The notes: a model not told the origin generated them from the letters alone. A stretch of DNA of 64,000 nucleotides from Cognatazoarcus halotolerans (GCF_009800965.1 NZ_WUAF01000014.1:54964-118963); one strand, 5' to 3'. Shown: positions 9,143-24,987, counted from the first letter of the stretch. Made by a program: numbers and translations.

Positions 9143-10053
9143 GGTTGAATGGATTCCGATTCGTGCTGCCGGTCAGGACCGTGGGTTGGGAACAGCCAGG
9201 CGATGCCTCCGGCAATGACGGCACTGGCAATCACGAACAAATGGAGCGCCAGTGCGGCCTGCAGGCCGGTTGAAAGTGCAACGCCCGCGGGCAGCATCGC
9301 TGCCGCTGCGCCGGCCTCGTATGTGCCGAAGCCCGCGACACCCTGAATCGGCAGGATCGCGGCGAGCTCGGCACCAAGCGCTCCGGCTGCACCGGTCGTC
9401 AGCGGTGCTGGCAGCACGGCCGAAAGTACATATGCCTGGACGAGCAGCTTGACCGACCAGTTGGCGAGTGTCCAGAGCCAGCCGAATCGCGCGTGCCGGG
9501 TGGTCTCGGCGAAGGCATCACGCAGTTTGGCAAGCTTTGCGGTCAGAGGGCGCCCCTGCTGCCAGTCGTGGGGTTGCCGCGCCCAGCGTGGCAACCACCA
9601 GGCCGTAGCGATCACGCCGGCGACGGCGAGCGCGCGCAACCACATCGGCAGGCCCGGCCAGACGATCGCGGCCAAGGTCATGACGACGAAGGCATCCTGC
9701 AGGCGAAGCCAGAAGAGAGAGGTGATCGCTCGGCCAAGAGGTGTGCCGAAGGTGTGGCGCAGCAACAGCGGGAACGCGGCTTCTCCACCGCGGAAGGGCA
9801 CGACGTTGATCATCGCGTTATGGACCAGAACGATGCGCAGGCAGGCTGGATAGCGGCCCCTCGCATCGGCTCGGAACTCGTCGTGGATGCGCAGTGCCCG
9901 CAAGAGATAACTGATCGCAAAGCCGAGAACGGCGATTGACAGCACGTCGGGCGACAGACGGGAGATTGCCGCTCCGAGCTCCCGCCAGCGCCCATCGGCG
10001 AGAAGCCAGCCGAACAGGGCAATACTTGTCAGGATGGCCAATGCGCGTTTCAT
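9139..10053 (-). CDS. UPF0104/YbhN-like (LPG synthetase TM-region) integral membrane protein
   Basis: This 304-residue protein has about seven to eight hydrophobic helices. It belongs to the family typified by YbhN and the flippase part of MprF (lysylphosphatidylglycerol synthase TM region). Family-like patterns include FAISYLLRALRIHDEFRA and the segment from VHNAMINVVPFRGGEAAFPL through RAITSLFWLRLQDAFVV. It starts at ATG 10053 ([10 protein letters not shown]), whose ATGA overlaps the PAP2 stop; the longer open frame upstream is a shadow of the PAP2 gene. Sitting between a lipid phosphatase and a polyprenyl-phosphate glycosyltransferase, it may move a lipid-linked intermediate across the membrane. 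That is inference; transport has not been shown for this subgroup. Confidence 0.82.
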   Translation of the reverse strand: MKRALAILTSIALFGWLLADGRWRELGAAISRLSPDVLSIAVLGFAISYLLRALRIHDEFRADARGRYPACLRIVLVHNAMINVVPFRGGEAAFPLLLRHTFGTPLGRAITSLFWLRLQDAFVVMTLAAIVWPGLPMWLRALAVAGVIATAWWLPRWARQPHDWQQGRPLTAKLAKLRDAFAETTRHARFGWLWTLANWSVKLLVQAYVLSAVLPAPLTTGAAGALGAELAAILPIQGVAGFGTYEAGAAAAMLPAGVALSTGLQAALALHLFVIASAVIAGGIAWLFPTHGPDRQHESESIQP

Positions 10054-10841
10054 GCGTGATGCCCCGCGCGGCACGCTGGCCAGGCCATGGCGGCGCCGGT
10101 TATGCCCCATAGCGCCAGCAACCACTGGAACAGGCGGGCGGAAGGGTGGCCGGGGTTCTGGAGCGCCAGCAGGAGGCTCAGGGCGCCGAGCGTTGCGGCC
10201 ATCAGGCGAATGCCCTGCCGACCTTCCCAGAAACGCCAGTGACCGGAGGCGGCAACCCCGAGCATTCCGCAGATCCAGCCTCCGGCAGCCCCGGCGACGA
10301 CGTCGAGCGGCCAATGCACACCTAGGGCGATTCGCGAAAGTGCTACCGCAACGGCCAGTGCAAGCGCCACCGGAGCGAACAGTGCGCGATAGTTTCGCGA
10401 GGGGAGTAGCGTGACGACTGCCGCCAGACAGAACCCGGTGGTCGCATGGCCAGACGGGAAGGCAGGATCCGGCGGAAGGGTGCCGGTGAAATGGAACACG
10501 CTTTGGTCGAGCACCTGAGGCGGCCGGGGTGCATCCATCATCCATTTGAAGCCCTGACTGTAGAGCCAGACAAACGGCATGCTCAGCAGCATCGCTGCGG
10601 CCCAGCGTGGTCTGACCCGCAGTGTTGGCGCAAACAGCGCGAGGGCACCGAGGCTCGATCCAAGCACGCTCACGCTTGCCCACAAGCCGGCGGGAAGACC
10701 CTGGAGAAACGCGTTGAAAGTGATGAAGGCGGCACGGTTCGCATCCTGATAGACCACCTGCAGCGCGAATGCGAGCATCGCTGCCAGCAAGGCGGCGATC
10801 GCGAGAAGCGTTGCAAGTCGATCTGAAAGGGGCTTGATCAC
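10050..10841 (-). CDS. PAP2-family membrane phosphatase
   Basis: This 263-residue protein has about six membrane helices and all three PAP2 signature motifs: [15 protein letters not shown] and [12 protein letters not shown], with the catalytic His residues present. Members dephosphorylate undecaprenyl pyrophosphate, phosphatidylglycerophosphate or lipid A 1-phosphate on the periplasmic side. I propose GTG 10841 ([10 protein letters not shown]) as the start because extending further would run through the purL promoter and into purL on the other strand; no good ribosome-binding site is visible, so the start is uncertain. It is first in the coupled glycan cassette, where it could recycle the lipid carrier or trim the acceptor lipid. 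Confidence 0.85.
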   Translation of the reverse strand: MIKPLSDRLATLLAIAALLAAMLAFALQVVYQDANRAAFITFNAFLQGLPAGLWASVSVLGSSLGALALFAPTLRVRPRWAAAMLLSMPFVWLYSQGFKWMMDAPRPPQVLDQSVFHFTGTLPPDPAFPSGHATTGFCLAAVVTLLPSRNYRALFAPVALALAVAVALSRIALGVHWPLDVVAGAAGGWICGMLGVAASGHWRFWEGRQGIRLMAATLGALSLLLALQNPGHPSARLFQWLLALWGITGAAMAWPACRAGHHA

Positions 10842-10964
10842 GGTGCCGGAAAACGGGAAAACCCCGCATTCTAGCCGATCGGGTGCCGCGTTCGTGCGAC
10901 TGTCAGGGGCAAACGGCGAATTCGAGCGTGTTAAAGCTGGGCGTGGAGCCGGGGGCGCCTCGGT

Positions 10965-10970
10965 TATAAT
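10965..10970 (+). promoter_or_regulatory. purL: probable -10 element for purL
   Basis: A perfect TATAAT lies about 60 bases upstream of the purL ATG in otherwise GC-rich sequence. No good -35 hexamer is seen at 16-18 bases upstream, so this is a tentative promoter, read from position and match only. Confidence 0.45.
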
Positions 10971-11031
10971 CCCGGCTCCGAATTCCTGCCAGGATGCGGC
11001 CCGCATCCGGATCACGCTCCCGTCGAACACC

Positions 11032-14000
11032 ATGTCCCTGATACTCAAGCTGCGCGGCGCGCCCGCGTTGTCGGCATCCCGTCTCGCCCGCCTGTCTGAA
11101 TCCGTCCGGCGCGTTCTTCCCAAGCTCCGCAACCTCGCCGCCGAGCATTGGTATCTGGTGGAACTCGAGACGCCATTGGTGGCGGAAGAGCTTTCGAGGC
11201 TGGTGGATCTGCTCGGTGCCGCCGGCCAAAGCGACACGCTGCCTGCAGGAGAAGCGGTCTTCGTGACGCCGCGCCTGGGGACCATATCGCCGTGGTCCTC
11301 CAAGGCCACCGATATCGTGCGTCAATGTGGATTCGACAAAGTGGTGCGGGTCGAGCGAGGGATTGTCTACAGTTTTGACGCGCGTGGCCCGGTGAGCGTC
11401 GCGCATGCACTCATTCACGACCGGATGACCGAGTCGGTGTTGCCTACCGTGGAGGCGGGCGAGGCCCTGTTCCATCACTATGCGCCCCAGCCCCTGGCCA
11501 CGGTGGATGTGGTCGGTGCAGGCCGGCAGGCGCTGGTCGTCGCCAATGACGAGCTCGGCCTTGCCTTGTCGGACGATGAAATCGACTACCTCGTGGATAA
11601 CTTCACCCGCATCGGCCGCAACCCGACCGACGTCGAACTGATGATGTTCGCGCAGGCAAACTCCGAACATTGCCGACACAAGATCTTCAATGCCGACTGG
11701 ATCATCGATGCCAGGCCCGAGCAGAAATCGCTCTTCGGCATGATCAAGGAAACCCACAAGGCGCACCCGGAGGGTACCGTCGTCGCGTATTCCGACAATG
11801 CCTCGGTGATCGAAGGTGCGGTGATTGATCGTTTCTATCCCGATGCGGACGGCGCCTGGAAATTCCACGAAGAGGAAACCCACATCCTCGCCAAGGTCGA
11901 AACCCATAATCACCCGACCGCGATTTCACCGTTTCCGGGGGCTGCAACCGGTTCCGGTGGCGAGATACGCGACGAGGGGGCGACCGGTCGTGGCTCCAAG
12001 CCCAAGGCCGGGCTGGCTGGGTTCTCGGTGTCGAATCTCGATATCCCCGGGTTCCGGCAGCCGTGGGAGCATGCGTATGGTCGTCCCGATCGCATTGCCT
12101 CGGCGCTGGACATCATGATCGAGGGGCCAATCGGTGCCGCGGCTTTCAATAACGAGTTCGGGCGTCCGAATCTCGCCGGTTACTTCCGAAGCTTCGAGCA
12201 GGAGGTGCAGGGTGAGGTGCGCGGCTATCACAAGCCAATCATGATCGCGGGTGGTCTGGGCAGCATCCAGGCGCGTCAGTCGCACAAGGTGCGGTTTGCG
12301 TCGGGCACCCTGCTGATCCAGCTCGGCGGCCCCGGGATGCTGATCGGGCTGGGTGGTGGCGCCGCTTCGTCGATGGCGACTGGCAGCAATACGGCAGATC
12401 TCGATTTTGCGTCGGTGCAGCGCGGCAACCCCGAGATCCAGCGCCGCTGCCAGGAAGTCATCGATGCCTGCTGGCAGCAGGGCGAAGCCAACCCGATCCT
12501 GTCTATCCACGATGTCGGTGCTGGCGGAATCTCCAATGCGCTGCCCGAACTGGCCGAGTCGGCGGGGCTCGGCGCGCGCTTCGAGTTGCGTGAAGTGCAC
12601 ATCGAAGAGCCGGGCATGAGCCCGCGCGAGATCTGGAGCAATGAATCGCAGGAGCGCTACGTGATGGCGGTCGCGCCGGAGCGGCTGGCGGATTTCCGTG
12701 CCATCTGCGAGCGTGAGCGTTGTCCCTTCGCGGTGCTCGGCGAAGCCACTGCGGACGGCCAGCTGACTGTTACCGATCGCCATTTCGGCAACAAGCCGGT
12801 CGATATGGAAATGCAGGTGCTGCTCGGCAAACCGCCGAAGATGACCCGCAATGTGTCGCGCCGCGCGGTGCATCTGCCGCCTTTCGATCTCATCGACATC
12901 GACCTCGCCGATGCCTGCATGCGGGTGTTGCGGGTGCCTGCCGTGGCCTCCAAAAGCTTCCTCATCACGATCGGCGATCGTTCGGTCGGCGGCCTTACCG
13001 TGCGCGACCAGATGGTCGGTCCGTGGCAGATGCCGGTGGCCGACGTGGCGGTAACGGCGATGGACTTCAAAGGCTACCGTGGCGAGGCCTTCGCGATGGG
13101 CGAGCGTACGCCGCTGGCCTGCGTCGACGCGGCCGCTTCGGGCCGCATGGCGATCGGCGAGGCGATCACCAACATCGCCGCCGCCGATGTCGCGCAGCTG
13201 GGGGACGTGAAGCTCTCTGCCAACTGGATGGCTGCGGCCGGGCATCGTGGCGAGGACGCGAAGCTCTTCGAGACGGTGAAGGCGGTGTCCGAATTCTGCC
13301 AGCAGGCCGGGCTTTCCATCCCGGTGGGCAAGGATTCGCTTTCGATGAAGACGGCGTGGCAGGAGGAGGGCGCAGACAAGCAGGTGATCTCGCCGCTGTC
13401 GCTGATCGTGACCGGCTTTGCGCCCGTCACCGATATCCGGCGTACCCTCACGCCGCAGCTGCAGCGCCCCGCAGGCGTCGCCACGGAATTGTTGCTGATC
13501 GATCTTGGCAAGGGGGCGAATCGCCTCGGCGGCTCAGCCTTGGCGCAGGCCTACAATTCGGTCGGCGAGCATGCCCCGGATGTCGAACCAGCCATGCTCA
13601 AGGCTTTCTTCGCGGTGATGCGCAAGCTGCGCGATGAGGATCTGATTCTCGCCTATCACGATCGCGGCGACGGCGGATTGTTCGCTACCGTTTGCGAGAT
13701 GGCTTTTGCCTCGAAGTGCGGCCTGTCGCTGGTGCTCGACACGGTCTGCTACGACCCGTACATGAACGATGTGGATGGCCTCGAGAAGAAACCCGATACG
13801 CTCAAGGGGCGTTTCAGCGACCGCCTGTTCGCGGGCCTGTTCAGCGAGGAGCTGGGTGCCGTCGTGCAGATCCGTCGCGAGGATCGGGCGCGGATCACCG
13901 GGCCGCTGCGCGAAGCGGGCCTGTCCTACCACTTCATCGGCGAACCCAACGACCGTGACGAGATTCGTCTGTGGCGCAACGCCAAGCTGATGTTCGGCGC

Positions 14001-14949
14001 TTCGCGTGCCGAGCTGCTTTCAACATGGTCGGAAACGAGTTACCGCATCGCCAGCCTGCGAGATGACGCAGGCTGTGCCCAGGAGGCGTTCGAGGCGCTG
14101 GCCGATGCGGCCGACCCGGGTCTGTCGATGGCATTGAGCTTCGATCCGGCCGAGGATGTGACGGCGCCGATGATCGTGCTCGGCGCGCGTCCGAAGATCG
14201 CGATTCTGCGTGAGCAGGGCGTCAACTCGCAGGCCGAGATGGCATCCGCTTTTGAGCGCGCGGGCTTTGCTCCTTACGATGTCCATATGTCGGATCTCCA
14301 GACTGGCCGCAAGCGCCTGTCCGATTTTCAGGGCCTGGCTGCCTGCGGTGGTTTTTCTTACGGCGACGTGCTCGGCGCAGGGCAAGGGTGGGCCAAGTCG
14401 ATTCTTTTCAATCCGGCGCTGCGCGAGCAGTTCGAGGCGTTCTTCCTGCGTGCGGATGTCTTCGCGCTTGGCGTCTGCAACGGTTGCCAGATGATGGCCC
14501 ATCTCGCACCGATCATCCCTGGTGCGGAGCATTGGCCAACTTTCCATCGCAACCGCAGCGAGCAGTTCGAGGCGCGTTTCGTCATGGCAGAAGTGCTTGA
14601 AAACCCCTCGATCATGCTCTCGGGCATGGTGGGAAGCAGGATGCCGGTGGTCGTCTCGCATGGTGAGGGCCGGGCCGTTTTTGCCGATGTCGACGACATG
14701 GCGCGCGCGAATATTGCGCTGCGTTTCGTCGATAACACAGGGAGTGCGGCAGTTCGCTATCCAGCCAACCCGAACGGTTCGCCGGATGGCATCACCGGTT
14801 TGACGACGCCCGACGGCCGCTTCACGATCATGATGCCCCATCCTGAGCGGTCGCGCCGGACTGTGCAGATGAGCTGGGCGCCGGAGGGTCTCGGTGAGGA
14901 CTCGCCGTGGATGCGCATGTTCCGCAATGCGCGCAAATGGCTGGGGTGA
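11032..14949 (+). CDS. purL: phosphoribosylformylglycinamidine synthase (large single-chain form)
   Basis: This 1305-residue FGAM synthase carries out step four of purine biosynthesis (FGAR + Gln + ATP to FGAM). It shows the N-terminal PurS-like region, linker motif [20 protein letters not shown], two ATP-binding halves ([37 protein letters not shown]), and a C-terminal class I glutaminase with nucleophile Cys near residue 1150 (GVCNGCQMM) and the His/Glu pair in [10 protein letters not shown]. The length is normal for the proteobacterial type. I chose ATG 11032 ([18 protein letters not shown]) as it matches the family N-terminus; the open frame continues upstream without a start signal. Several very long open frames on the opposite strand are composition shadows. 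Confidence 0.98.
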   Translation: MSLILKLRGAPALSASRLARLSESVRRVLPKLRNLAAEHWYLVELETPLVAEELSRLVDLLGAAGQSDTLPAGEAVFVTPRLGTISPWSSKATDIVRQCGFDKVVRVERGIVYSFDARGPVSVAHALIHDRMTESVLPTVEAGEALFHHYAPQPLATVDVVGAGRQALVVANDELGLALSDDEIDYLVDNFTRIGRNPTDVELMMFAQANSEHCRHKIFNADWIIDARPEQKSLFGMIKETHKAHPEGTVVAYSDNASVIEGAVIDRFYPDADGAWKFHEEETHILAKVETHNHPTAISPFPGAATGSGGEIRDEGATGRGSKPKAGLAGFSVSNLDIPGFRQPWEHAYGRPDRIASALDIMIEGPIGAAAFNNEFGRPNLAGYFRSFEQEVQGEVRGYHKPIMIAGGLGSIQARQSHKVRFASGTLLIQLGGPGMLIGLGGGAASSMATGSNTADLDFASVQRGNPEIQRRCQEVIDACWQQGEANPILSIHDVGAGGISNALPELAESAGLGARFELREVHIEEPGMSPREIWSNESQERYVMAVAPERLADFRAICERERCPFAVLGEATADGQLTVTDRHFGNKPVDMEMQVLLGKPPKMTRNVSRRAVHLPPFDLIDIDLADACMRVLRVPAVASKSFLITIGDRSVGGLTVRDQMVGPWQMPVADVAVTAMDFKGYRGEAFAMGERTPLACVDAAASGRMAIGEAITNIAAADVAQLGDVKLSANWMAAAGHRGEDAKLFETVKAVSEFCQQAGLSIPVGKDSLSMKTAWQEEGADKQVISPLSLIVTGFAPVTDIRRTLTPQLQRPAGVATELLLIDLGKGANRLGGSALAQAYNSVGEHAPDVEPAMLKAFFAVMRKLRDEDLILAYHDRGDGGLFATVCEMAFASKCGLSLVLDTVCYDPYMNDVDGLEKKPDTLKGRFSDRLFAGLFSEELGAVVQIRREDRARITGPLREAGLSYHFIGEPNDRDEIRLWRNAKLMFGASRAELLSTWSETSYRIASLRDDAGCAQEAFEALADAADPGLSMALSFDPAEDVTAPMIVLGARPKIAILREQGVNSQAEMASAFERAGFAPYDVHMSDLQTGRKRLSDFQGLAACGGFSYGDVLGAGQGWAKSILFNPALREQFEAFFLRADVFALGVCNGCQMMAHLAPIIPGAEHWPTFHRNRSEQFEARFVMAEVLENPSIMLSGMVGSRMPVVVSHGEGRAVFADVDDMARANIALRFVDNTGSAAVRYPANPNGSPDGITGLTTPDGRFTIMMPHPERSRRTVQMSWAPEGLGEDSPWMRMFRNARKWLG

Positions 14950-15064
14950 TCGTTTCGTAGCGCCATGGGGTGCGACGACATGCCGCATTCCGCGCAGCTG
15001 CTGTGCGGTGCATCATGTGCGCACTTCAGCGTGTAAGTCACCTCAATTCCGAAGCTGAACGGTT

Positions 15065-15097
15065 TGGCCCCGGCGCCTTGCGCACGGGGCCATTTTT
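15065..15097 (+). terminator. intrinsic terminator after purL
   Basis: An 8-bp stem (15065-15072 with 15085-15092) with a 12-base GC-rich loop is followed directly by TTTTT. It lies 115 bases after the purL stop. Confidence 0.75.
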
Positions 15098-15115
15098 CTG
15101 CGCCCCTGCAAAGAA

Positions 15116-15137
15116 ATGCCCCGCATGTGCGGGGCAT
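15116..15137 (-). terminator. hairpin downstream of the ETF-QO gene
   Basis: A 10-bp perfect palindromic stem with a 2-base centre (ATGCCCCGCA / TGCGGGGCAT), read on the minus strand, is followed by TTCTTTG. It sits 29 bases beyond the ETF-QO stop and faces the purL terminator, so the two genes are insulated from each other. Confidence 0.65.
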
Positions 15138-15165
15138 CGATCGAGGCAAGAGGACGATCAGGTGA

Positions 15166-16809
15166 TCACATCCCCTGATAGATCGGTCCTTCGCCACCCT
15201 GCGGCACGACCCAGTTGATGTTCTGGGTAGGATCCTTGATGTCGCAGGTCTTGCAATGCACACAGTTCTGCGCATTGATCTGCAGGCGCGGGTTCTGCCC
15301 CGCGTCGTCCTTGACGATCTCATACACGCCGGCCGGGCAGTAACGCTGCTCGGGGGCGTCGTAGAGGGCCAGGTTGATCGAAATCGGCACGCCCGCATCC
15401 TTGAGCCGCAGATGGCAGGGCTGCTCCTCCTCGTGGTTGGTGTTGGAGAGGAAGACGCTCGAGAGCCGGTCGAAGCTGAGCTTGCCGTCGGGCTTGGGAT
15501 AGTCGATCGGCTGGCACTGGGCGGCCGGCTTGAGTGCGGTGTGGTCCGCGCTGTTGGGCAGCGTCCAGGGCACCTTGCCCTTGAAGAGCTTCTGTTCTGC
15601 ACCGAACAGGAAGGAGCCCCAGTAGAGCCCTTTTTTCATGTAGGGCTTGAAGTTGCGGGTCTTGTACAGTTCTTCGTGCAGCCAGCTGTGCTCGAAAGCC
15701 TTTGGATAGTCGGTGAGTTCATCCCGCTCGCGCTCGGCGGCAAGCGCCTCGAAGGCGGCCTCGGCCGCCAGCATGCCGCTCTTGATCGCCGCGTGGCTGC
15801 CCTTGATGCGGGCTGCGTTGAGGAAACCCGCGTCGTCGCCGATCAGGCCGCCACCCGGGAAGGTCAGCTTGGGCAGGCTCTGCAGGCCGCCGGCCGCGAT
15901 CGCCCGGGCACCGTAGGCGAGACGCTTGCCTCCTTCCAGATACTTGCGGATCTCCGGGTGCGTCTTGTAGCGCTGGAACTCTTCGAAGGGCGAGAGATGG
16001 GGGTTGGCGTAGTTCAGGCCGACGACGTAGCCGACCGCCACGAGATTGTCCTCGAGGTGGTAGACGAAGCCGCCGCCGTATGTGGCGTTGTCCATCGGCC
16101 AGCCGGCCGTATGCACGACCAGGCCTTGCGTGTGATTTGCAGCGGGTACTTCCCACAGCTCCTTGATGCCGATGCCGTAGGTTTGCGGATCGGCGTTGTC
16201 GCGAAGCTTGAAGTGAGCCTCGAGCTGCTTGCCCAGGTGGCCGCGGCAGCCTTCGGCGAACAACGTGTACTTGGCGTGCAGTTCCATGCCCGGCGCGTAG
16301 GCGGGCCCCTGCTCACCCTCGCGGGTCAGGCCCATGTCGCCGGTGGCCACGCCCTTCACCGCGCCGTTCTCGTCGAACAGGATCTCCGCGCCGGCGAAGC
16401 CGGGATAGACCTCCACGCCCAGCGCCTCGGCCTGCTCGCCGAGCCACTTGACGACGTTGCCCAGGCGCACGATGTAGTTGCCGTGGTTTACGAAACAGTC
16501 CGGCAGCAGTGCGTTGGGAATTGCGCGGCCGCCCGTTTCGGAGAGGAACAGCACGCGGTCCTCGGATACCGGGGTGTTCAGCGGCGCCCCCTGTTCCTTC
16601 CAGTCGGGGATGAGTTCGGTCAGCGCCTTCGGGTCCATGACCGCCCCCGAGAGAATGTGGGCACCGATCTCGGCAGCCTTTTCGATCAGGCATACCGAAA
16701 AATCCTGGCCCTTCTCGGCCGCAAGCTGCTTGAGCCTGATCGCAGCCGCCAGCCCGGCCGGGCCGCCACCGACGATCAGGACGTCGAATTCCATTGATTC
16801 GCGTTCCAT
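15166..16809 (-). CDS. electron transfer flavoprotein-ubiquinone oxidoreductase
   Basis: This 547-residue ETF-QO moves electrons from reduced ETF (fatty acid, amino acid and aromatic acyl-CoA dehydrogenation) into the quinone pool at the inner membrane. The N-terminus has the FAD-binding VLIVGGGPAGLAAAIRLKQ motif. The C-terminus carries the [4Fe-4S] ferredoxin domain with Cys in RYCPAGVY and NCVHCKTCDIKDP. The length matches bacterial and mitochondrial homologues. ATG 16809 is supported by AGGAG eight bases upstream; a second ATG five codons in is possible. It is divergent from a thioesterase/acetoacetyl-CoA synthetase pair, which fits a shared acyl-CoA degradation theme. Confidence 0.97.
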   Translation of the reverse strand: MERESMEFDVLIVGGGPAGLAAAIRLKQLAAEKGQDFSVCLIEKAAEIGAHILSGAVMDPKALTELIPDWKEQGAPLNTPVSEDRVLFLSETGGRAIPNALLPDCFVNHGNYIVRLGNVVKWLGEQAEALGVEVYPGFAGAEILFDENGAVKGVATGDMGLTREGEQGPAYAPGMELHAKYTLFAEGCRGHLGKQLEAHFKLRDNADPQTYGIGIKELWEVPAANHTQGLVVHTAGWPMDNATYGGGFVYHLEDNLVAVGYVVGLNYANPHLSPFEEFQRYKTHPEIRKYLEGGKRLAYGARAIAAGGLQSLPKLTFPGGGLIGDDAGFLNAARIKGSHAAIKSGMLAAEAAFEALAAERERDELTDYPKAFEHSWLHEELYKTRNFKPYMKKGLYWGSFLFGAEQKLFKGKVPWTLPNSADHTALKPAAQCQPIDYPKPDGKLSFDRLSSVFLSNTNHEEEQPCHLRLKDAGVPISINLALYDAPEQRYCPAGVYEIVKDDAGQNPRLQINAQNCVHCKTCDIKDPTQNINWVVPQGGEGPIYQGM

Positions 16810-16941
16810 GTGTGTTCTCCTGCCTCTGTCCTTGATTCATGGCGCCACCGCATTCGGGCGGCGATGTAGCATCGGTGCAGCGCATGAACTTAGGGCGCGC
16901 CCCGGGAGGCGTCAAGTTTCATGCAAACGGTCATCGTGCAA

Positions 16942-16961
16942 AACATACGGTTGCGTATGTT
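16942..16961. promoter_or_regulatory. 20-bp perfect dyad, operator-like
   Basis: AACATACG-GTTG-CGTATGTT is an 8-4-8 perfect inverted repeat in the divergent gap between ETF-QO and the thioesterase. It overlaps likely promoter sequence and lacks a T-tract, so it is more like a repressor operator of TetR type than a terminator. No regulator gene for it is present in the window. Confidence 0.5.
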
Positions 16962-17027
16962 ACAGTAGCCGCCATTCATTAGGGAATCCCCTTGTCCCAA
17001 ATTCGGTTGCGTTTCGGGAGCACACCA

Positions 17028-17438
17028 TTGAGCACCAAGAGAAAACTCATGCATACCAGCCTCATTCCCGTCCGTTGGGGAGATCTGGATGCGTATGGCC
17101 ATTTGAACAACACGCTTTACTTCCGGTTCTGCGAGCAGGCGAGGGTCGAATGGATCGAAGCGGCGGGTTTCGAGGTTCGTCCGGAGCGCCGTGAAGCGCC
17201 GGTTATCATCAATGCGTCCTGTACGTTTCTTGTTCCGGTCAATTACCCCGCGAACGTCGTTGTACGCTTGTTTGCGGGAGAGCCCGGGCGTAGCAGCGTG
17301 ATGTCCTGGTATGAACTCTATATTGAGGGACAGGATCAATTGGTTGCAGAAGGCGCCAGCAAGATCGTGTGGATGGATCACGAGACCGGCAAGTCGGTGC
17401 CACTTCCGGATGCATTGCGCTCCGTAATAGAGAGTTAG
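17028..17438 (+). CDS. hotdog-fold acyl-CoA thioesterase (4HBT/YbgC type)
   Basis: This 136-residue protein has the 4-hydroxybenzoyl-CoA thioesterase signature PVRWGDLDAYGHLNNTLYFR, whose Asp is the usual catalytic residue. One hotdog domain fills the protein. I favour TTG 17028 because GGGAG lies eight bases upstream and the resulting STKRKLMHTSLIPVRW matches the usual N-terminal length; ATG 17049 is an alternative and an even earlier TTG at 16992 is less likely. It is followed after 36 bases by acetoacetyl-CoA synthetase. Likely role: hydrolysis of short or aromatic acyl-CoAs to free CoA. The substrate is not known. Confidence 0.85.
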   Translation: MSTKRKLMHTSLIPVRWGDLDAYGHLNNTLYFRFCEQARVEWIEAAGFEVRPERREAPVIINASCTFLVPVNYPANVVVRLFAGEPGRSSVMSWYELYIEGQDQLVAEGASKIVWMDHETGKSVPLPDALRSVIES

Positions 17439-17474
17439 ACAATAACAAAATAATTTGATGAAAGGAGACGAAGC

Positions 17475-19439
<1,965 letters not shown>

Positions 19440-19446
19440 CACGAGA

Positions 19447-19475
19447 GGACCCAGGCAATTCCGCTGCCTGGGTCC
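19447..19475 (+). other. intercistronic hairpin
   Basis: A perfect 11-bp stem (19447-19457 with 19465-19475) and 7-base loop sit between the aacS stop and the Shine-Dalgarno AAGGAG of the next gene. There is no T-tract, so it is more likely an mRNA-stability or processing element, or a rho-assisted attenuator, than a plain terminator. Confidence 0.5.
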
Positions 19476-19489
19476 AAGGAGATATCAAC

Positions 19490-20032
19490 GTGCTGATGTG
19501 TCGCGAAAAATCCGCTCTGCTGGTGGTGGACGTCCAGGAAAGACTGATTCCGGCCATCCACGCCTGTGACGAGGTGTTGGCCAACTGTGTGTGGCTGGCC
19601 GGTGTCGCGAGGCAGCTTGCCGTACCGACGGTGGTGAGCGAACAGTATCCCAAAGGCCTGGGCCCGACAGAGACGACACTTCGCTCTGCTGCCAGTGATG
19701 CCAAATGGGTTGAAAAGGTTCACTTCTCGTGCGTGGCTGACGGGTGCCTGGTGGGCACCGCGGTGGAGGAACGTCGACAAGTGGTGGTGTGCGGCACGGA
19801 AGCACACGTATGTGTTCAACAGACTGCGCTCGAGTTGCGCTGGCAGGGCAAGGAGGTCTTCGTCGTCGCCGATGCCGTCGGGTCGAGGAACCCTGAGAAC
19901 AAGGCTCTTGCGCTGGCTCGGATGCGAGCCCACGGAATCGAGATCGTCTCGCGCGAGATGGTTGCGTTCGAGTGGTTGCATCGTGCGGCAACCGAGGATT
20001 TCCGGACGGTGAACGCGCAGTTCATACGCTGA
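19490..20032 (+). CDS. isochorismatase-fold cysteine hydrolase
   Basis: This 180-residue protein of the isochorismatase/nicotinamidase superfamily has the catalytic triad visible as D14 (LLVVDVQERL), K76 (WVEKVHFSC) and C108 (CGTEAHVCVQQT). The short form and motifs resemble the YcaC-like hydrolases of unknown substrate rather than nicotinamidase, since no metal-binding His cluster is evident. GTG 19490 is placed eight bases after AAGGAG; an ATG two codons later is too far from it. It follows aacS behind a strong hairpin, so expression may be uncoupled from it. The substrate is unknown. Confidence 0.88.
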   Translation: MLMCREKSALLVVDVQERLIPAIHACDEVLANCVWLAGVARQLAVPTVVSEQYPKGLGPTETTLRSAASDAKWVEKVHFSCVADGCLVGTAVEERRQVVVCGTEAHVCVQQTALELRWQGKEVFVVADAVGSRNPENKALALARMRAHGIEIVSREMVAFEWLHRAATEDFRTVNAQFIR

Positions 20033-20046
20033 TCCTGATGCGATGA

Positions 20047-22613
<2,567 letters not shown>

Positions 22614-22632
22614 GGCCGTGCCGCAACCGTGA

Positions 22633-24045
<1,413 letters not shown>

Positions 24046-24145
24046 CCGCGATGCCGGGTGCGAGGCCCGTCAGGCCTCGCTGCCCCGCGATATGGGTCGG
24101 TTCCGCAAGGTGCCGGCCCGCTTCAGTTAAGCCCTTCAGAAAACG

Positions 24146-24424
24146 ATGCGCTGGCCAACCATCATCCTGACCGTGTTACTTGTCGTGCTGCAGTACCCGC
24201 TGTGGTTTGGCAAGGGTGGCTGGTTACGGGTCTGGGAAGTCGATCGTCAACTTCAGGAGCAGCGAGAGCTCAATCAGAAGCTCGAGCAGCGCAATGCCGC
24301 ACTGGAGGCGGAAGTCCGCGATCTGAAGACCGGCTTGGACGCTGTCGAGGAGCGGGCGCGCTTCGAACTCGGACTCACCAAGCCGGGCGAGATATTCGTA
24401 CAGACACCCAAGTCTTCTCAGTAG
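24146..24424 (+). CDS. ftsB: cell division protein FtsB
   Basis: This 92-residue bitopic protein has one N-terminal membrane helix (about residues 3-20), then a coiled coil rich in Leu/Glu heptads (about 28-70) and the conserved distal region [15 protein letters not shown]. It forms the FtsQ-FtsB-FtsL complex of the divisome. Location immediately downstream of eno is conserved. A short hairpin with an 8-bp stem (24060-24067 with 24073-24080) lies between eno and ftsB without a T-tract. Its last bases overlap tail-to-tail with the NlpC/P60 gene on the other strand. Confidence 0.95.
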   Translation: MRWPTIILTVLLVVLQYPLWFGKGGWLRVWEVDRQLQEQRELNQKLEQRNAALEAEVRDLKTGLDAVEERARFELGLTKPGEIFVQTPKSSQ

Positions 24425-24987
24425 GTCGAGTCTGACCCCAGCCGTGTCTCCTCTCCAAGCAGGGTCCGGGCGCCGTCGAAGCGGGTCGCGAAATAGCGAT
24501 TGTCCATCAGTTCCACCCTCACCTTGCCACGACTGCTTGGTGCATGGATGAAACGGCCGTCCCCGATATAGATGCCCATGTGGGAATGCGCCTTCCCCTG
24601 TGTATTGAAGAACACCAGGTCGCCGGCTTCGAGCGCCTCACGCGGGATTGGGCGGGTACGCGCGGCGATCTTCGCCGCATTATGTGGCAGCCGCTGCCCG
24701 GACACTTGCTCGACGACGAAGCTGACCATGCCGCTGCAATCCAGCCCGGCTTCCGGGTTGCGGCCACCGAATCGGTAGCCGGTATCGAGCAGGCTGAAGG
24801 CTGAGAGCACGATCTGCTCCCGCTGCCCGGCGTCTGGTAGCTCGAAACGCTCATTACGGGCGCTTTCCGATTGATCCGACGTTGTCCAGTGACGTTGTGG
24901 CGTCGAACTGCACGCCGAGATCATGGCGGCCATGAGCATGATCGCTGCCTGCCATGTGCGCGGCCGCAGTGGTTTGCCGTCCATCAT
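24418..24987 (-). CDS. NlpC/P60 (C40) lipoprotein peptidase
   Basis: This 189-residue protein has an N-terminal signal with lipobox ending ISAC (Cys26), so it is probably an outer-membrane lipoprotein. The C-terminal NlpC/P60 domain shows catalytic Cys84 in LDCSGMVSF, His136 in [18 protein letters not shown] and a third polar residue, His148. Such enzymes cleave peptide cross-links or tetrapeptides in peptidoglycan. ATG 24987 overlaps the dtd stop as ATGA, so it is coupled to dtd. It ends convergent with ftsB, overlapping by 7 bases. Confidence 0.92.
   Translation of the reverse strand: MMDGKPLRPRTWQAAIMLMAAMISACSSTPQRHWTTSDQSESARNERFELPDAGQREQIVLSAFSLLDTGYRFGGRNPEAGLDCSGMVSFVVEQVSGQRLPHNAAKIAARTRPIPREALEAGDLVFFNTQGKAHSHMGIYIGDGRFIHAPSSRGKVRVELMDNRYFATRFDGARTLLGEETRLGSDSTY

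Noticed and set aside
11926..13245. Long minus-strand open frame (439 codons) inside purL
   Set aside because: It is fully antisense to a clear purL, rich in His/Arg/Asp from GC-rich third positions, and has no recognisable motif or ribosome-binding site.
15256..16797. Plus-strand open frame of 513 codons across ETF-QO
   Set aside because: Antisense shadow of a full-length enzyme; no initiation signals.
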